Positions 27,798 through 37,845 of a stretch of DNA of 64,000 nucleotides are shown piece after piece; the first letter of the stretch is position 1, and every line of letters starts with the position of its first letter. Under the pieces are notes generated by a model. It saw nothing but the letters and a program-made list of their open reading frames with translations. It had not been told where the DNA came from and ran no database searches. Source of the stretch: CAYSDL01 sp964429875 (GTDB lineage Bacteria > Fidelibacterota > Marinisomatia > SCGC-AAA003-L08 > D37C17); NCBI GenBank assembly GCA_964429875.1, contig CAYSDL010000002.1, positions 1-64,000 on the forward strand, written 5' to 3'. Position numbers and translations under genes: made by a program.

Positions 27798-29944
27798 ATT
27801 TAAATGCAGATAAGTATAGAACAATTATTGAGAACCTCCATGAAGGAATAATTATACTCAATAAAAATTTCGAAATAATTTATTTAAATAATTTTATTCT
27901 TGAATTAATTGAACATACAGAAAGTCAAATGATAAATAAAAACTTTCTAGATTTTCTCGATGAAAAAAATAATGAATTATTAAAAAATAAATTAATTAGT
28001 AATGATTCTAATAATACATGTGATATTAAAATCTTATCTAATTCAAAAAGAAATATTTTTTTAAGAGTTTCAACAAGCTCATACATTGAAAACAATAATG
28101 ATAACTATATATGTGTGTGTGAAGATATATCTAATATACATAGAGATGAAGTTGTAAAATCCTGCATTTATAAAATATCTGAAGCAATACATGATGTTGA
28201 TGACTTACAAAGCTTATATAAAGAAATTCATTATATCATATCAGAAGTTACGAATACTAATAACTTCTATATTGCCTTAGTTGATTGGAAAACAGAAATT
28301 TTAACATTCCCATATTTTGTCGATGAAAAAGATTCCCAACCAAAACCTGCTAAATTAAAAAATGGTCTGACTGAATATGTCCTTAGAAGTGAACAATCTA
28401 TATTATTAAATGAAGACTTATATAAGAATCTTGTCAAACAAAAAGCTATAGATATAGTAGGCAGCCAATGTACTAATTGGCTAGGAGTCCCTTTAAAACT
28501 AACCAATGGTAAAACTATTGGTATGATTGGTATACAATCATATGATAAAAAAATAAAGTTTACTGAAGAAGATAAAAAAATACTACTTTTTGTTTCTGAT
28601 CAAGTTGCTATGGCTATTAAAAGAAAAATTGATGATATTCAGATACATAAACAAGCTCATTATGATCAATTAACTGGTTTAACAAATAAAGCTCTATTTC
28701 ATGATCGTTTAGAGCATGCTATTGAACATGCACGAAGACATGATGAAGTTTTAGCTGTAATGTTTATAGACTTAGATAATTTTAAATATGTTAATGATTC
28801 AATGGGTCATTCAGCTGGAGATAAACTGATTACTATTATAGCAAATAGACTAAAAGACTGTGTAAGAAAAGGAGATACAGTATCAAGATGGGGAGGTGAT
28901 GAATTTACTGTATTACTACCTTCTGTAAAAAGATTAAGCGGTATTTATAAATTATGTAATAGAATCTTAACAGAAAAATTTTCAAATATTGTTGTTGAAG
29001 GACAAGAACTAAGAATAACTGCGAGTATAGGGATATCTATTTTCCCTCAAGATGGAGACGACGCTGATAAGTTAATTAAAAATGCTGATGCTGCAATGTA
29101 TAAATCTAAAGAATTGGGTAAAAATCAGTACAATTTATATGAACCACAAATGAATGATAAAATATTAGAACGAATATCATTTGAAAATGGATTATTCAAA
29201 GCCATGCAAAATGAAGAATTTACTTTAGTTTATCAACCGCAAATTGAACTAAATAAAAATAAGATAATTGGTTTTGAAGCATTAGTTCGATGGGACTCTC
29301 CTGAAAAAGGTGTTCTTGCACCATATAAATTTATCCCTATAGCTGAAGAAACTAATCTTATTCTTCCTTTAGGTGAATGGATCATAAAAGAAGTATGTAA
29401 ATTAAATAAAGAATGGCATGATAGAGGACATAAAAACCTGACAGCAGCAGTAAACATATCTGCAAAACAATTTTATCAAAGTGATATTGTTCAAATAGTT
29501 AAAAAATCTATTGAAAAAAGTAAACTTGATCCAAATTATCTAGAATTAGAATTAACAGAGAGTATTATAATGGATGATGTAGATAAAGCTATAAAAATAT
29601 TTAATGAGCTTAAATCAATGGGTATTAAAATTTCTATCGATGATTTTGGAACTGGCTATTCATCCTTAAGCTACTTAAAACAATTTCCGATTGATTGTTT
29701 AAAAATAGACCAATCATTTATATCAAATCTTACCAAGGATAGCATCAATGATATAACTATTGCAAATCTAGTAATTGATCTAGGACATAAATTAGGGTTA
29801 CAGGTAATTGCCGAAGGAGTAGAAACTCAACAACAAATAGATTTTTTGAGCGAATATGCATGTGATAAAATACAAGGATATATAGTAAGTAAACCTTTAA
29901 ATAAACATGAATTTGAAAAATTGCTTGATAAAAAATATAACTAA
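27794..29944 (+). CDS. PAS-GAF-GGDEF-EAL c-di-GMP signalling protein
   Basis: Domains in order: PAS (about 5-120), GAF (about 130-278), GGDEF (about 290-450), EAL (about 455-712). The cyclase signature GGDEF (367-371) is intact and has an RxxD product-inhibition site (Arg358-Asp361) at the correct five-residue spacing. The phosphodiesterase part keeps EAL (495-497), NISAKQF, DDFGTGYSSL and AEGVET, so both activities may be functional. No membrane helices; cytoplasmic, with signal sensing by PAS/GAF. It is coupled to the DUF502 gene and followed 8 nt later by an MscS-like channel. Confidence 0.93.
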   Translation: MNLNADKYRTIIENLHEGIIILNKNFEIIYLNNFILELIEHTESQMINKNFLDFLDEKNNELLKNKLISNDSNNTCDIKILSNSKRNIFLRVSTSSYIENNNDNYICVCEDISNIHRDEVVKSCIYKISEAIHDVDDLQSLYKEIHYIISEVTNTNNFYIALVDWKTEILTFPYFVDEKDSQPKPAKLKNGLTEYVLRSEQSILLNEDLYKNLVKQKAIDIVGSQCTNWLGVPLKLTNGKTIGMIGIQSYDKKIKFTEEDKKILLFVSDQVAMAIKRKIDDIQIHKQAHYDQLTGLTNKALFHDRLEHAIEHARRHDEVLAVMFIDLDNFKYVNDSMGHSAGDKLITIIANRLKDCVRKGDTVSRWGGDEFTVLLPSVKRLSGIYKLCNRILTEKFSNIVVEGQELRITASIGISIFPQDGDDADKLIKNADAAMYKSKELGKNQYNLYEPQMNDKILERISFENGLFKAMQNEEFTLVYQPQIELNKNKIIGFEALVRWDSPEKGVLAPYKFIPIAEETNLILPLGEWIIKEVCKLNKEWHDRGHKNLTAAVNISAKQFYQSDIVQIVKKSIEKSKLDPNYLELELTESIIMDDVDKAIKIFNELKSMGIKISIDDFGTGYSSLSYLKQFPIDCLKIDQSFISNLTKDSINDITIANLVIDLGHKLGLQVIAEGVETQQQIDFLSEYACDKIQGYIVSKPLNKHEFEKLLDKKYN

Positions 29945-29952
29945 TACAAATA

Positions 29953-30444
29953 ATGAATAACTTAATCGAAAAAATAACACTATCTGATTATAATAACCTT
30001 TTCTATGCTTGTGCTATTATCTTGCTATCATGGATTCTTGGTCATTTTATTAAATATGTTACAACAACTAAATTATTAAATAATAATAATAACCCAGCAC
30101 TTATTCGATTATTAGGTAAGGCTATCAAAAATTTACTTTTGTTAATTGGAATTATTAGTGGTCTAGGAACTATAGGAATAGATATTTCAGCAATGGTTGC
30201 CGGGTTAGGCTTAACAGGATTTGCATTAGGATTTGCAATGAAGGACATATTATCAAACATGATATCAGGAATCTTAATATTATTATACCAACCTTTTTCA
30301 GTGGAAGATAATATTAAAGTTGATAAATTTGAAGGAAAAGTAACTGAGATCAACTTAAGATATACTTCAATAAAACAAAACGAAGAAATAATACTATTAC
30401 CTAATTCATTTATCTATTCAAAACCAATTGTTGTGAAAAAATAA
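29953..30444 (+). CDS. minimal MscS-type mechanosensitive channel
   Basis: Hydrophobic helices at about 16-35 and 55-75 precede the pore helix GLGLTGFALGFAMKDILSNM (about 84-103), a clear MscS TM3. A beta domain follows (PFSVEDNIKV...GKVTEINLRYTSI, LLPNSFIYSKPI). It ends at 163 residues, so the C-terminal alpha/beta cage of E. coli MscS (286 aa) is missing. The reading frame is intact and no decay is evident, so this is a natural short form. It converges with dusB, the stop codons lying 4 nt apart. Confidence 0.88.
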   Translation: MNNLIEKITLSDYNNLFYACAIILLSWILGHFIKYVTTTKLLNNNNNPALIRLLGKAIKNLLLLIGIISGLGTIGIDISAMVAGLGLTGFALGFAMKDILSNMISGILILLYQPFSVEDNIKVDKFEGKVTEINLRYTSIKQNEEIILLPNSFIYSKPIVVKK

Positions 30445-30448
30445 TTTT

Positions 30449-31432
30449 TTAAATTCTAATACTATCTAGTATTTTGTGCATATCTACAACGTTATCACAC
30501 ATCATTAATTCTCTTCTATAATTCGAAGAGTTGTGAAAACTTTTCAAGTAATAGTTAATATGTTTTTTTGAAAGATTTACACTAGCTATAGAAGATTTGT
30601 TTTTATCGAGCAAATCTATATGTGTCTTGCATGTCAATATAATATCTTCTAATGATGGTAATGTAATATCCTCTCCGTTTAACGATTCACTTATTTGTTT
30701 AAAAATCCATGGATTTCCCAATGCTCCTCTTCCTATCATAACTGCATCACACTTTGTATAATTTTTAATTTTATTATATGACTCAATGCTTGTTACATCT
30801 CCATTTCCTATAATAGGAATAGAAACATTTTTTTTTAAATCCTTAATTAAATCCCAATTTGAATGCCCAGTATACCCTTGCTTAGTTGTCCTTGCATGCA
30901 AAGTAATTGCTTTAATTCCAGCTTCTTCTAATATAGTGCCAGCCTCTAATGTAACAATACTGTTAGAATCCCAGCCTGATCTCATTTTAGCTGTTACAGG
31001 AATATTTGGTACAGCATCTACAACTGATGAGGATATCTCTTTCATTAATGATAGGTTTCTTAAAGCTGCTGATCCAGCTCCTCTTTTAGTTATTTTAGGG
31101 ACGGGACACCCAAAATTAATATCAATAATATCTGGTTTGTAATTATCATAAATAAATTTTGCTGATTTTGAAACTGTTAATGGACTATCGCCAAATATTT
31201 GAACTCCTATTGGTCTTTCTTCATCGGTAAATTTTATCATATTAAGTGTTTTTAAGTTTTTTCTGATTATACCTTCTGCGCTTACAAATTCTGTATATAC
31301 AACAGAGGCTCCCATTCTTTTATTTATAATTCTACATGGCATATCAGTCACGCCGGCCATTGGTGCTAAAAATAGAGGATTATTAATTTTTAAATTACCA
31401 AGATTCATCTTATTTAACTTATTTATACTCAT
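30449..31432 (-). CDS. dusB: tRNA-dihydrouridine synthase (DusB family)
   Basis: FMN enzyme that reduces uridine in the tRNA D-loop. It has PLFLAPMAGVTDMPCR (19-34), DINFGCPVPKITKRGAGSAAL with the catalytic Cys, and VTAKMRSGW, ITLHARTTKQGYTG and MIGRGALGNPWIF for FMN phosphate. Length 327 fits DusB. It is the only minus-strand gene between 318 and 46313, and its start is only 20 bp from the divergent yajC start, so promoters must overlap. Confidence 0.93.
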   Translation of the reverse strand: MSINKLNKMNLGNLKINNPLFLAPMAGVTDMPCRIINKRMGASVVYTEFVSAEGIIRKNLKTLNMIKFTDEERPIGVQIFGDSPLTVSKSAKFIYDNYKPDIIDINFGCPVPKITKRGAGSAALRNLSLMKEISSSVVDAVPNIPVTAKMRSGWDSNSIVTLEAGTILEEAGIKAITLHARTTKQGYTGHSNWDLIKDLKKNVSIPIIGNGDVTSIESYNKIKNYTKCDAVMIGRGALGNPWIFKQISESLNGEDITLPSLEDIILTCKTHIDLLDKNKSSIASVNLSKKHINYYLKSFHNSSNYRRELMMCDNVVDMHKILDSIRI

Positions 31433-31452
31433 TTATTTAATTAAATTATTGT

Positions 31453-31728
31453 ATGGAAATTTTACAACAAATGGGTTCATTACCAATATTTTTTCTTATG
31501 TTTATCATTATTTATTTTTTAATGATAAGGCCCAATTCTATACAACAAAAAAACCACACAAACTTATTAAATAATTTGAAAAAAGGTGATAAGATAATTA
31601 CACGTGGTGGAATAGTTGGCAAGATAGTTGACATTCAAGGGGCAAAAAAGGATAAACTAATTGTTAATGTTGGCGATAACACAAAAATCAATATTTTAAA
31701 ATCATATATCGTTTCACTTTCAGAGTAA
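31453..31728 (+). CDS. yajC: preprotein translocase subunit YajC
   Basis: Small inner-membrane partner of SecDF. One transmembrane helix (about 8-26, LPIFFLMFIIIYFLMIRPN) is followed by the conserved cytoplasmic part LLNNLKKGDKIITRGGIVGKI. 91 residues is typical. secD/secF do not follow as in many genomes; fmt begins 4 nt later. Confidence 0.93.
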   Translation: MEILQQMGSLPIFFLMFIIIYFLMIRPNSIQQKNHTNLLNNLKKGDKIITRGGIVGKIVDIQGAKKDKLIVNVGDNTKINILKSYIVSLSE

Positions 31729-31732
31729 AGCT

Positions 31733-32650
31733 ATGAATATAATATTTTTTGGTAATGGTGATTTCTCATTAAAGTCACTAGAGTATTTACATGCTAGCAA
31801 ACTACATAATATTGTTTTAGCAGTAACAAATAAGGTGAAAAAACAAGGGAGAGGCCTTAAACAAACAAATACTCCTATTGCCAGATATTCAATTAATAAC
31901 AATATTAATCTTTATAAAACTAACAACATTAAAAACATTAAAAATATTGATATATTCAAAAAATATAATGCAGACATATTTGTTGTAATAGAGTATAAAA
32001 TATTACCAAAATACATTTTCAATATTCCAAAGTATGGTACTGTAAATATTCATGCGTCATTACTTCCAAAATATCGAGGGGCCGCTCCAATACAACGCTC
32101 AATTATGAATGGAGATACAACTTTAGGAGTCTCTTCATTTATTATTAATTCATCAGTAGATTCTGGAAAAATAATTGCTCAAGATAGTTGCTTTTATGAC
32201 GATTCTCTTACTTATGGAACAATATATAATGAATTGTCTGTTCTTGGTGCAAATCTACTTCTGTTATCATTAGATAGAATTAAGATGAATCAACCGATGC
32301 TAGATCAAAATAATGAACATGTTACACGAGCATCTAAGATAAGCAAAAAAGAATTAATAATATCTTTTAAGGATAGCTCTTTTAATATCCATAATAAGAT
32401 AAGAGCGTTAACTCCTCCAGGTCCATATGCTACAATTAATGGAAAAAAAGTTAAATTTACTAAAACGTACTATTCAAGTGATTGTCATAGTTTACATTTA
32501 GGTAAACATCAAATCATTGATAACAATATTTATATTGGCTGTTCTTCAGGAAGTCTTATAGTCAAAAAATTACAATTTGAAAGCAAAAAAGAAATCTCAT
32601 CAATTGATTTTTCAAATATGCAGCAATTCAAAAATATTAAATTTGAATAA
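31733..32650 (+). CDS. fmt: methionyl-tRNA formyltransferase
   Basis: Formylates initiator Met-tRNA with 10-formyl-THF. The N-terminal Rossmann domain shows IIFFGNGDFSLKSLEYL, the catalytic segment VNIHASLLPKYRGAAPIQRS (about 101-120) and the Asp motif. The C-terminal OB-like domain carries ALTPPGPYATINGKKVK. Length 305 fits. The rsmB gene overlaps its end, giving the common fmt-rsmB order (usually def-fmt-rsmB; def is absent here). Confidence 0.94.
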   Translation: MNIIFFGNGDFSLKSLEYLHASKLHNIVLAVTNKVKKQGRGLKQTNTPIARYSINNNINLYKTNNIKNIKNIDIFKKYNADIFVVIEYKILPKYIFNIPKYGTVNIHASLLPKYRGAAPIQRSIMNGDTTLGVSSFIINSSVDSGKIIAQDSCFYDDSLTYGTIYNELSVLGANLLLLSLDRIKMNQPMLDQNNEHVTRASKISKKELIISFKDSSFNIHNKIRALTPPGPYATINGKKVKFTKTYYSSDCHSLHLGKHQIIDNNIYIGCSSGSLIVKKLQFESKKEISSIDFSNMQQFKNIKFE

Positions 32651-33938
32651 AGTAACATACAAGTCATCACGACATGTCGCTTATGATATTATCTTTGAAT
32701 TCTTTAGTAAAAAAATTCAATTAAAATCTATATCCTCAAAAATAATATCAAAATATGACTTTAAGAACAACGATAAAGCATTTATTAATGAGATCACTGT
32801 AGGGTCAATTAGATATTATCATTATATACTGTATCACATAAATGCATTTGTTAAAAATAAGAAAATTGATAAAAAATCATTGACAATATTACTTATGGGT
32901 ATTTATCAATTAAAATTTATGGATAGCGTCCCAGATTATGCCGCAATATCAACATCTGTTGATTTAGCAAAAGATAAAACAAAGAATAAATATAAATTTG
33001 TTAATGCTATACTAAGAAAAGTATCTACAAAAGATATAAATGTCGATATTCCTGAATATGTAAGTTTATCTTTTCCTAAATGGTTTTATGATCTAACATT
33101 AGATCAATTCAACAAAAATAAAACAATAAATATTCTTAATTTTTTTAATAAAAAACCTATCAATTGGATACGTATAAATGCTGAAAATAGAGTTGTTTTA
33201 GATAAACTTGGTGATAATGATATTAAATATCATGTTTTTGAAGATAATAATAATTATATCAAAATAAAATCAATATCAAATTTACTTATCCATGAATTAA
33301 TCAAATCTGGGAATCTTTACATACAATCTCCTGGCTCTTCATTTGTAGTTGATCTACTATCACCTGTTTCTGGAGAAAGCATTTTAGATGCTTGTGCTGC
33401 CCCTGGTGGAAAGCTTACTGATATACTAATTAGAACTTCTAACTCAAGCAAAATTTCTGCATTTGAAAGTGATCTAAATAGATACAAGTTAACTATTAAT
33501 AATCTAAAAAATATAAAAGCAGATGTTAATATTTTAAAAAATATTGATTTTTTAAAATATAATAATATTAAATTTGATAAAATATTACTTGATGTTCCAT
33601 GCAGTTCATCTGGAACTATTAGTAAAAATCCAGATATAAAGATTAGGAAAACATTGAAGAATTTTACTTATCTTAGACAAGTTCAAAAAAGTTTACTAGA
33701 AAAAGCATCGACTATCTTAAATAAAGGTGGCTGCATTGTATACAGTACATGTTCAATTTTTGATTGTGAAAACTGGGATATAATAAATTCATTTCTTTCC
33801 AAAAATAAGGAATTTAAAATAATAAATGCAAAAAAATATGTAGGACTTTCATATGTTGATAGACATGGAGCTTTAAATATTCTGCCTCATAAACATAAAT
33901 TAGATGGTATGTTTGCAGTACGATTAGAGTTTAAATGA
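32643..33938 (+). CDS. rsmB: 16S rRNA m5C967 methyltransferase (RsmB/Sun)
   Basis: An N-terminal NusB-like RNA-binding domain (about 5-130) is followed by an AdoMet methyltransferase. DACAAPGGKLTDIL binds AdoMet; DVPCSSSGTISKNPDIK and VYSTCSIFDCEN hold the two catalytic cysteines of RsmB/Nol1-type enzymes. I chose TTG 32643 (TTGAATAA, overlapping the fmt stop by 8 nt) because homology starts just after it (SSRHVAYDII); the frame is open to 32577 without an ATG. About 431 aa, normal for RsmB. Confidence 0.9.
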   Translation: MNKVTYKSSRHVAYDIIFEFFSKKIQLKSISSKIISKYDFKNNDKAFINEITVGSIRYYHYILYHINAFVKNKKIDKKSLTILLMGIYQLKFMDSVPDYAAISTSVDLAKDKTKNKYKFVNAILRKVSTKDINVDIPEYVSLSFPKWFYDLTLDQFNKNKTINILNFFNKKPINWIRINAENRVVLDKLGDNDIKYHVFEDNNNYIKIKSISNLLIHELIKSGNLYIQSPGSSFVVDLLSPVSGESILDACAAPGGKLTDILIRTSNSSKISAFESDLNRYKLTINNLKNIKADVNILKNIDFLKYNNIKFDKILLDVPCSSSGTISKNPDIKIRKTLKNFTYLRQVQKSLLEKASTILNKGGCIVYSTCSIFDCENWDIINSFLSKNKEFKIINAKKYVGLSYVDRHGALNILPHKHKLDGMFAVRLEFK

Positions 33939-34660
33939 AAATAATATCTAAGTACATATTAATTTTTATATTATTTGCAGCATCTGGACTGTTTTTACTA
34001 GATGGTATACTTTTACCGTTACTTACCAATACAAATGAAGAAATTTATTTACCTGATGTTAGACACAGTTCAATTTACAAAGCTGAAAAGCAACTCAATG
34101 ATTTAGGCTTTAATGTAGAAGTAATAATATCTAATTATAATGAAATATATACTCCAAATACTGTCATCAGCATGTCTCCAAGGGCATTTACAAAAATTAA
34201 AAAAGGAAGATCCGTAAAGCTAACTATCGCTGGAGATAAAAAAAATATTATTATAAATGATTTTGTAAATACTTCACTTACTAGTGCACAATTAATAATA
34301 AATCAACAAGGCTTAAAATTAGATACTATTATTTATGAATATAATAATGATTATAAAAAAGATTTAATAACATCACAATATCCAAAACCAGGAAAGGTGC
34401 TGCAAACGAATGATAAAATAACATATATAGTTAGCCTTGGCGATCCTCCAAATTATTATGTAGTTCCTACTTTAATTAATATAAATTACTCAAAAGCTAA
34501 AGAAATAATTTCAAAGTCTGGCCTAAGAATTGGTAATATTAAATATGAATACAATGATGAATATTTGAATAATACTATACTAGAACAAAGCATTACAGGA
34601 GGATTGAAATTGTCCTTCCCAAAATCAATAGACTTAATAATAAGTACTGATATAAGATGA
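33935..34660 (+). CDS. membrane-anchored PASTA-domain protein
   Basis: One N-terminal transmembrane helix (about 6-28) is followed by three PASTA repeats (about 40-100, 104-167, 170-240; LPDVRHSSIYKAEKQLNDLGF, SLTSAQLIINQQGLKL, VPTLININYSKAKEI). PASTA domains bind peptidoglycan fragments or beta-lactams, usually attached to Ser/Thr kinases or PBPs. Here they stand alone, without kinase, in the periplasm. Overlaps of 4 nt join it to rsmB and rpe, an arrangement similar to FCB-type rsmB-PASTA-rpe clusters. Confidence 0.87.
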   Translation: MKIISKYILIFILFAASGLFLLDGILLPLLTNTNEEIYLPDVRHSSIYKAEKQLNDLGFNVEVIISNYNEIYTPNTVISMSPRAFTKIKKGRSVKLTIAGDKKNIIINDFVNTSLTSAQLIINQQGLKLDTIIYEYNNDYKKDLITSQYPKPGKVLQTNDKITYIVSLGDPPNYYVVPTLININYSKAKEIISKSGLRIGNIKYEYNDEYLNNTILEQSITGGLKLSFPKSIDLIISTDIR

Positions 34661-35304
34661 ATAGCAGAATAATATCACCATCATTGCTTTCTGCTAATTT
34701 TACAAGATTAAAAGAGGATATTCAAAAAGTTGAAGTATTAGGTATTAATAGACTGCATTTAGATGTAATGGATGGAAACTTTGTTCCAAATCTAACATTT
34801 GGACCCTTTATCATAAAAGATATAAGAGAAATTACTAGCTCTCATTTAGAAACCCACTTAATGATTAACAATCCAGAAAAATATCTCAAAGATTATATAC
34901 AAGCAGGTTCAGATACTTTAATATTTCACTATGAAGCATCAAATGATATAAAAAGAGATCTAACTACAATAAAAGATAATAATGTCGTAGCTGGAGTTGC
35001 CATTAATCCAAACACAGACCCAAGTCTTCTTATTAAATATTTGGATTATATAGACTATATATTAATAATGTCTGTTTATCCTGGCTTTGGCGGTCAAAAA
35101 TTTATACCCGATACACTAGAAACAATGAAATTTCTAAGAACATCAACTACAAATCATAATATTTTATTAGGTGTTGATGGAGGAGTGAATATAAATACAA
35201 TAGATAAAGTTTATGATACTAACATTGATATCACAATTGTAGGTTCAGGACTATATGGTGCTAAAGATATAAAAGAAAGATATCAACACTTAATTAGTGA
35301 ATAA
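34657..35304 (+). CDS. rpe: ribulose-phosphate 3-epimerase
   Basis: Pentose-phosphate TIM-barrel enzyme that interconverts ribulose-5-P and xylulose-5-P. Motifs: SPSLLSANFTRLKEDI (metal-site Asp/His downstream), LHLDVMDGNFVPNLTFGP, HLMINNPEKY, MSVYPGFGGQKFI and LGVDGGVN. Length 215 is standard. Overlaps with both neighbours (4 nt, 8 nt) indicate one transcript. Confidence 0.96.
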   Translation: MNSRIISPSLLSANFTRLKEDIQKVEVLGINRLHLDVMDGNFVPNLTFGPFIIKDIREITSSHLETHLMINNPEKYLKDYIQAGSDTLIFHYEASNDIKRDLTTIKDNNVVAGVAINPNTDPSLLIKYLDYIDYILIMSVYPGFGGQKFIPDTLETMKFLRTSTTNHNILLGVDGGVNINTIDKVYDTNIDITIVGSGLYGAKDIKERYQHLISE

Positions 35305-35887
35305 TAACAATATACTTTCATATAAAAATGAATTATATAGAAAAATTGTGCATATGTGCTCAATTATTTTCCCAATCACCTATTATTATATTAGCTATAC
35401 TTATTTTAGTATTTTCATTACAACATTTACGCTAATATTGCTTTTAATAGACCTCTCACGTAAAAAATCATTTTATATCAAAACTTTTCTAAACATTTTT
35501 CTTAAAAAAGTATTCAGGAATTATGAAATAAATGAATTAATGAGCGCTACATATATGCTCTTAAGTTTTACGATAATAACATTTACATGCAATAAACCTG
35601 AAGTGTTATTTGCTATGTTAGTAGTCATTTTTTCTGATTCTATTGCAGCTTTAATAGGTATTAAATATGGACATGTTACCCTTATGAATGATAAAACGCT
35701 CGAAGGTTCGTTCGCATTTATAATTACTACAGTTTTCATATTATCATTTATCAATATAGATATTGCAATTTATCAAATTATTATTGTTTGCATAATAGCA
35801 ACCATCACAGAACTATTTACTCCGACTAGATATGATAATTTCACTGTGCCTATTGCATCAGCCTTATCATTAGGATTGTTTGCATGA
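35297..35887 (+). CDS. SEC59/DGK1-like CTP-dependent lipid (dolichol/phytol/diacylglycerol) kinase
   Basis: About six to seven transmembrane helices with ELYRKIVHMCSIIFP near the start, VVIFSDSIAALIGIKYG (about 115-131) and KTLEGSFAF, and a late EL-TP motif. This pattern is that of SEC59/VTE5/DGK1-type CTP kinases that phosphorylate a polyprenol, phytol or diacylglycerol. The substrate cannot be read from sequence. GTG start overlaps rpe by 8 nt. Such kinases salvage isoprenoid alcohols; a link with the GGGP synthase at 54582 is possible but not shown. Confidence 0.8.
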   Translation: MNNNNILSYKNELYRKIVHMCSIIFPITYYYISYTYFSIFITTFTLILLLIDLSRKKSFYIKTFLNIFLKKVFRNYEINELMSATYMLLSFTIITFTCNKPEVLFAMLVVIFSDSIAALIGIKYGHVTLMNDKTLEGSFAFIITTVFILSFINIDIAIYQIIIVCIIATITELFTPTRYDNFTVPIASALSLGLFA

Positions 35888-37845
35888 GCTTTATATCATC
35901 AATATTTTTATGGTTTTTACCATTGATTACAATTCCTCTTATTTTCCATTTATTAAAGAGGAGGAAGTATCAGAATATTTCATTTAGCACATTAAGGTTT
36001 TTTAAATCAATTCAAACTGAAGCAATAAACAAATTAAGCATTATAAATATAATTTTGCTTATTATAAGAACTCTTATAATTTTATTTATTATTTTGTTAT
36101 TATCAAGACCGACAATCGAAGGTAAGTTTAATTCTAAATATTCAAATAACAATAACCTTACATATGTTATTATTGATGATTCATATTCTAATATTCAATT
36201 CATACAAAACGATCTAACTAAATTATTAAAACAAATATATAATTCATACAATGAGAACACAACATTTATGATTTCATTATTATCAGATAACAGTATTATA
36301 CATAATGGAAAACTTCAACTAAATAAAATCACATCATTAAACATAGATCCTTCATTTACATCTAAGAAATTTAATATAAATAATATCTTGGATAATATTT
36401 TGGATAAAGATATATATTCTAATATTGATATTTATTTTGTTAGCGATTTTCAATCTAAATCTTTTCCTCCAATAAATGAAGAATCAATTTCCATAAAAGA
36501 TAATATTAATTTCTTTATTTTGAAAAATGAGCCTAATAATAAAAATATATTTATAAATAATGTGTCGATTGAAAATAATGTTATCATTCCAAATGAAATT
36601 ATTGATATAAATACACAAATATCAAGTACATCATTAAATGTTGATAATCTTGAAGTTGAGCTGCATATAAATAATATAAATGTTGGGAAGAATACCTTAA
36701 ATATCAAAGAAAATAATTTTTACAATTTGAAGTTCAGAACGTCTATCCCCGAAGAAGGAAGATATAACTGCAAGTTATCGATCAATGATCCTTCAGAATT
36801 AAACTTAGATGATAATTATTATTTTACACTAGAAACTAATAAAGAATCTAATATATGTATTATATCAAATTCTAACGATGACTACTATTTTACTAAAGCA
36901 GTAAATACATATAATCAATTGCATAAAAATTTATCTATCATACACTTAACATCAGAAAACTATCTACTCAATAACCACAGTACTTTTGAATCTGTTATAG
37001 TGTTTGATTATAGTCTTATTACTAAAGAACTTTATTATAAAATTAATTCACAGACGAACAATATTATAGTTATCCCGAATGAGGATTTTAAAGCAAACAA
37101 TTATTTGTCTAAACTTCTTAATATGGAAGCATATAGCAATTTAAAATCAACACATCTTAAAAATGATTCCTTTATATCAATTGATACAGAAAGTATTAAA
37201 GATCCTAATTTGAGTTTAATATTTAGTAGTGATATACCTGAACGAAAATTAATTTTTTTCAAATATACTAATATTCCTATATCAGCAAATACAATAATAG
37301 CACATGATAATGGATATTCATTTTTAAACAAGTTTGAAATTGAAAACAATACTTTGATAACTCTATCGACACCACTAGATCTATCATCTTCTAATTTACC
37401 TATCAAAGGAATTTTTATTCCATTTGTTTTGGAAATAACAAAAGAAAATGTTTTAAAAAATCACTACACCTGCAATGAAACAATTAATAGTGAAGAGGAC
37501 ATTGCATACACCATAACACCTACAAAAGATACAATCCTAATAAATAATAAAAGTTTGAAATTAAATAATATTGGCTTTCATAAGTTATTTTATAACTCTA
37601 ATGATAATGATTTTATTGCTTTAAATATTGATCAAAATGAATTTAACGATACTTACCTAACTAATGATCAGGTATTAACAATATTTCCAGATGTCACTAT
37701 AATAGATGTTAATAGTAGTTTTCAAGAGAAGCTTAATAATATGGTTGTAGGATATGAAATATGGCGATATTTATTATATTTTATTATAATTCTTATTATA
37801 GCAGAAATGTACCTATCTAATATATATTTTATTAAAAATGATTGA
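35884..37845 (+). CDS. BatA/aerotolerance-type membrane protein with VWA-like domain
   Basis: The N-terminal BatA segment (FLWFLPLITIPLIFHLLKRR...ISFSTLRFFKSI) precedes a second helix (about 55-78) and a periplasmic von Willebrand-like region beginning VIIDDSYSN, whose DDSYS resembles a MIDAS DxSxS. A long beta-rich part follows, then a final transmembrane helix (about 630-648). Length 653. In FCB genomes such proteins often accompany MoxR/DUF58 genes; those are absent here, so the partner is unknown. It is coupled to neighbours by 4-nt and 8-nt overlaps. Confidence 0.82.
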   Translation: MSFISSIFLWFLPLITIPLIFHLLKRRKYQNISFSTLRFFKSIQTEAINKLSIINIILLIIRTLIILFIILLLSRPTIEGKFNSKYSNNNNLTYVIIDDSYSNIQFIQNDLTKLLKQIYNSYNENTTFMISLLSDNSIIHNGKLQLNKITSLNIDPSFTSKKFNINNILDNILDKDIYSNIDIYFVSDFQSKSFPPINEESISIKDNINFFILKNEPNNKNIFINNVSIENNVIIPNEIIDINTQISSTSLNVDNLEVELHINNINVGKNTLNIKENNFYNLKFRTSIPEEGRYNCKLSINDPSELNLDDNYYFTLETNKESNICIISNSNDDYYFTKAVNTYNQLHKNLSIIHLTSENYLLNNHSTFESVIVFDYSLITKELYYKINSQTNNIIVIPNEDFKANNYLSKLLNMEAYSNLKSTHLKNDSFISIDTESIKDPNLSLIFSSDIPERKLIFFKYTNIPISANTIIAHDNGYSFLNKFEIENNTLITLSTPLDLSSSNLPIKGIFIPFVLEITKENVLKNHYTCNETINSEEDIAYTITPTKDTILINNKSLKLNNIGFHKLFYNSNDNDFIALNIDQNEFNDTYLTNDQVLTIFPDVTIIDVNSSFQEKLNNMVVGYEIWRYLLYFIIILIIAEMYLSNIYFIKND

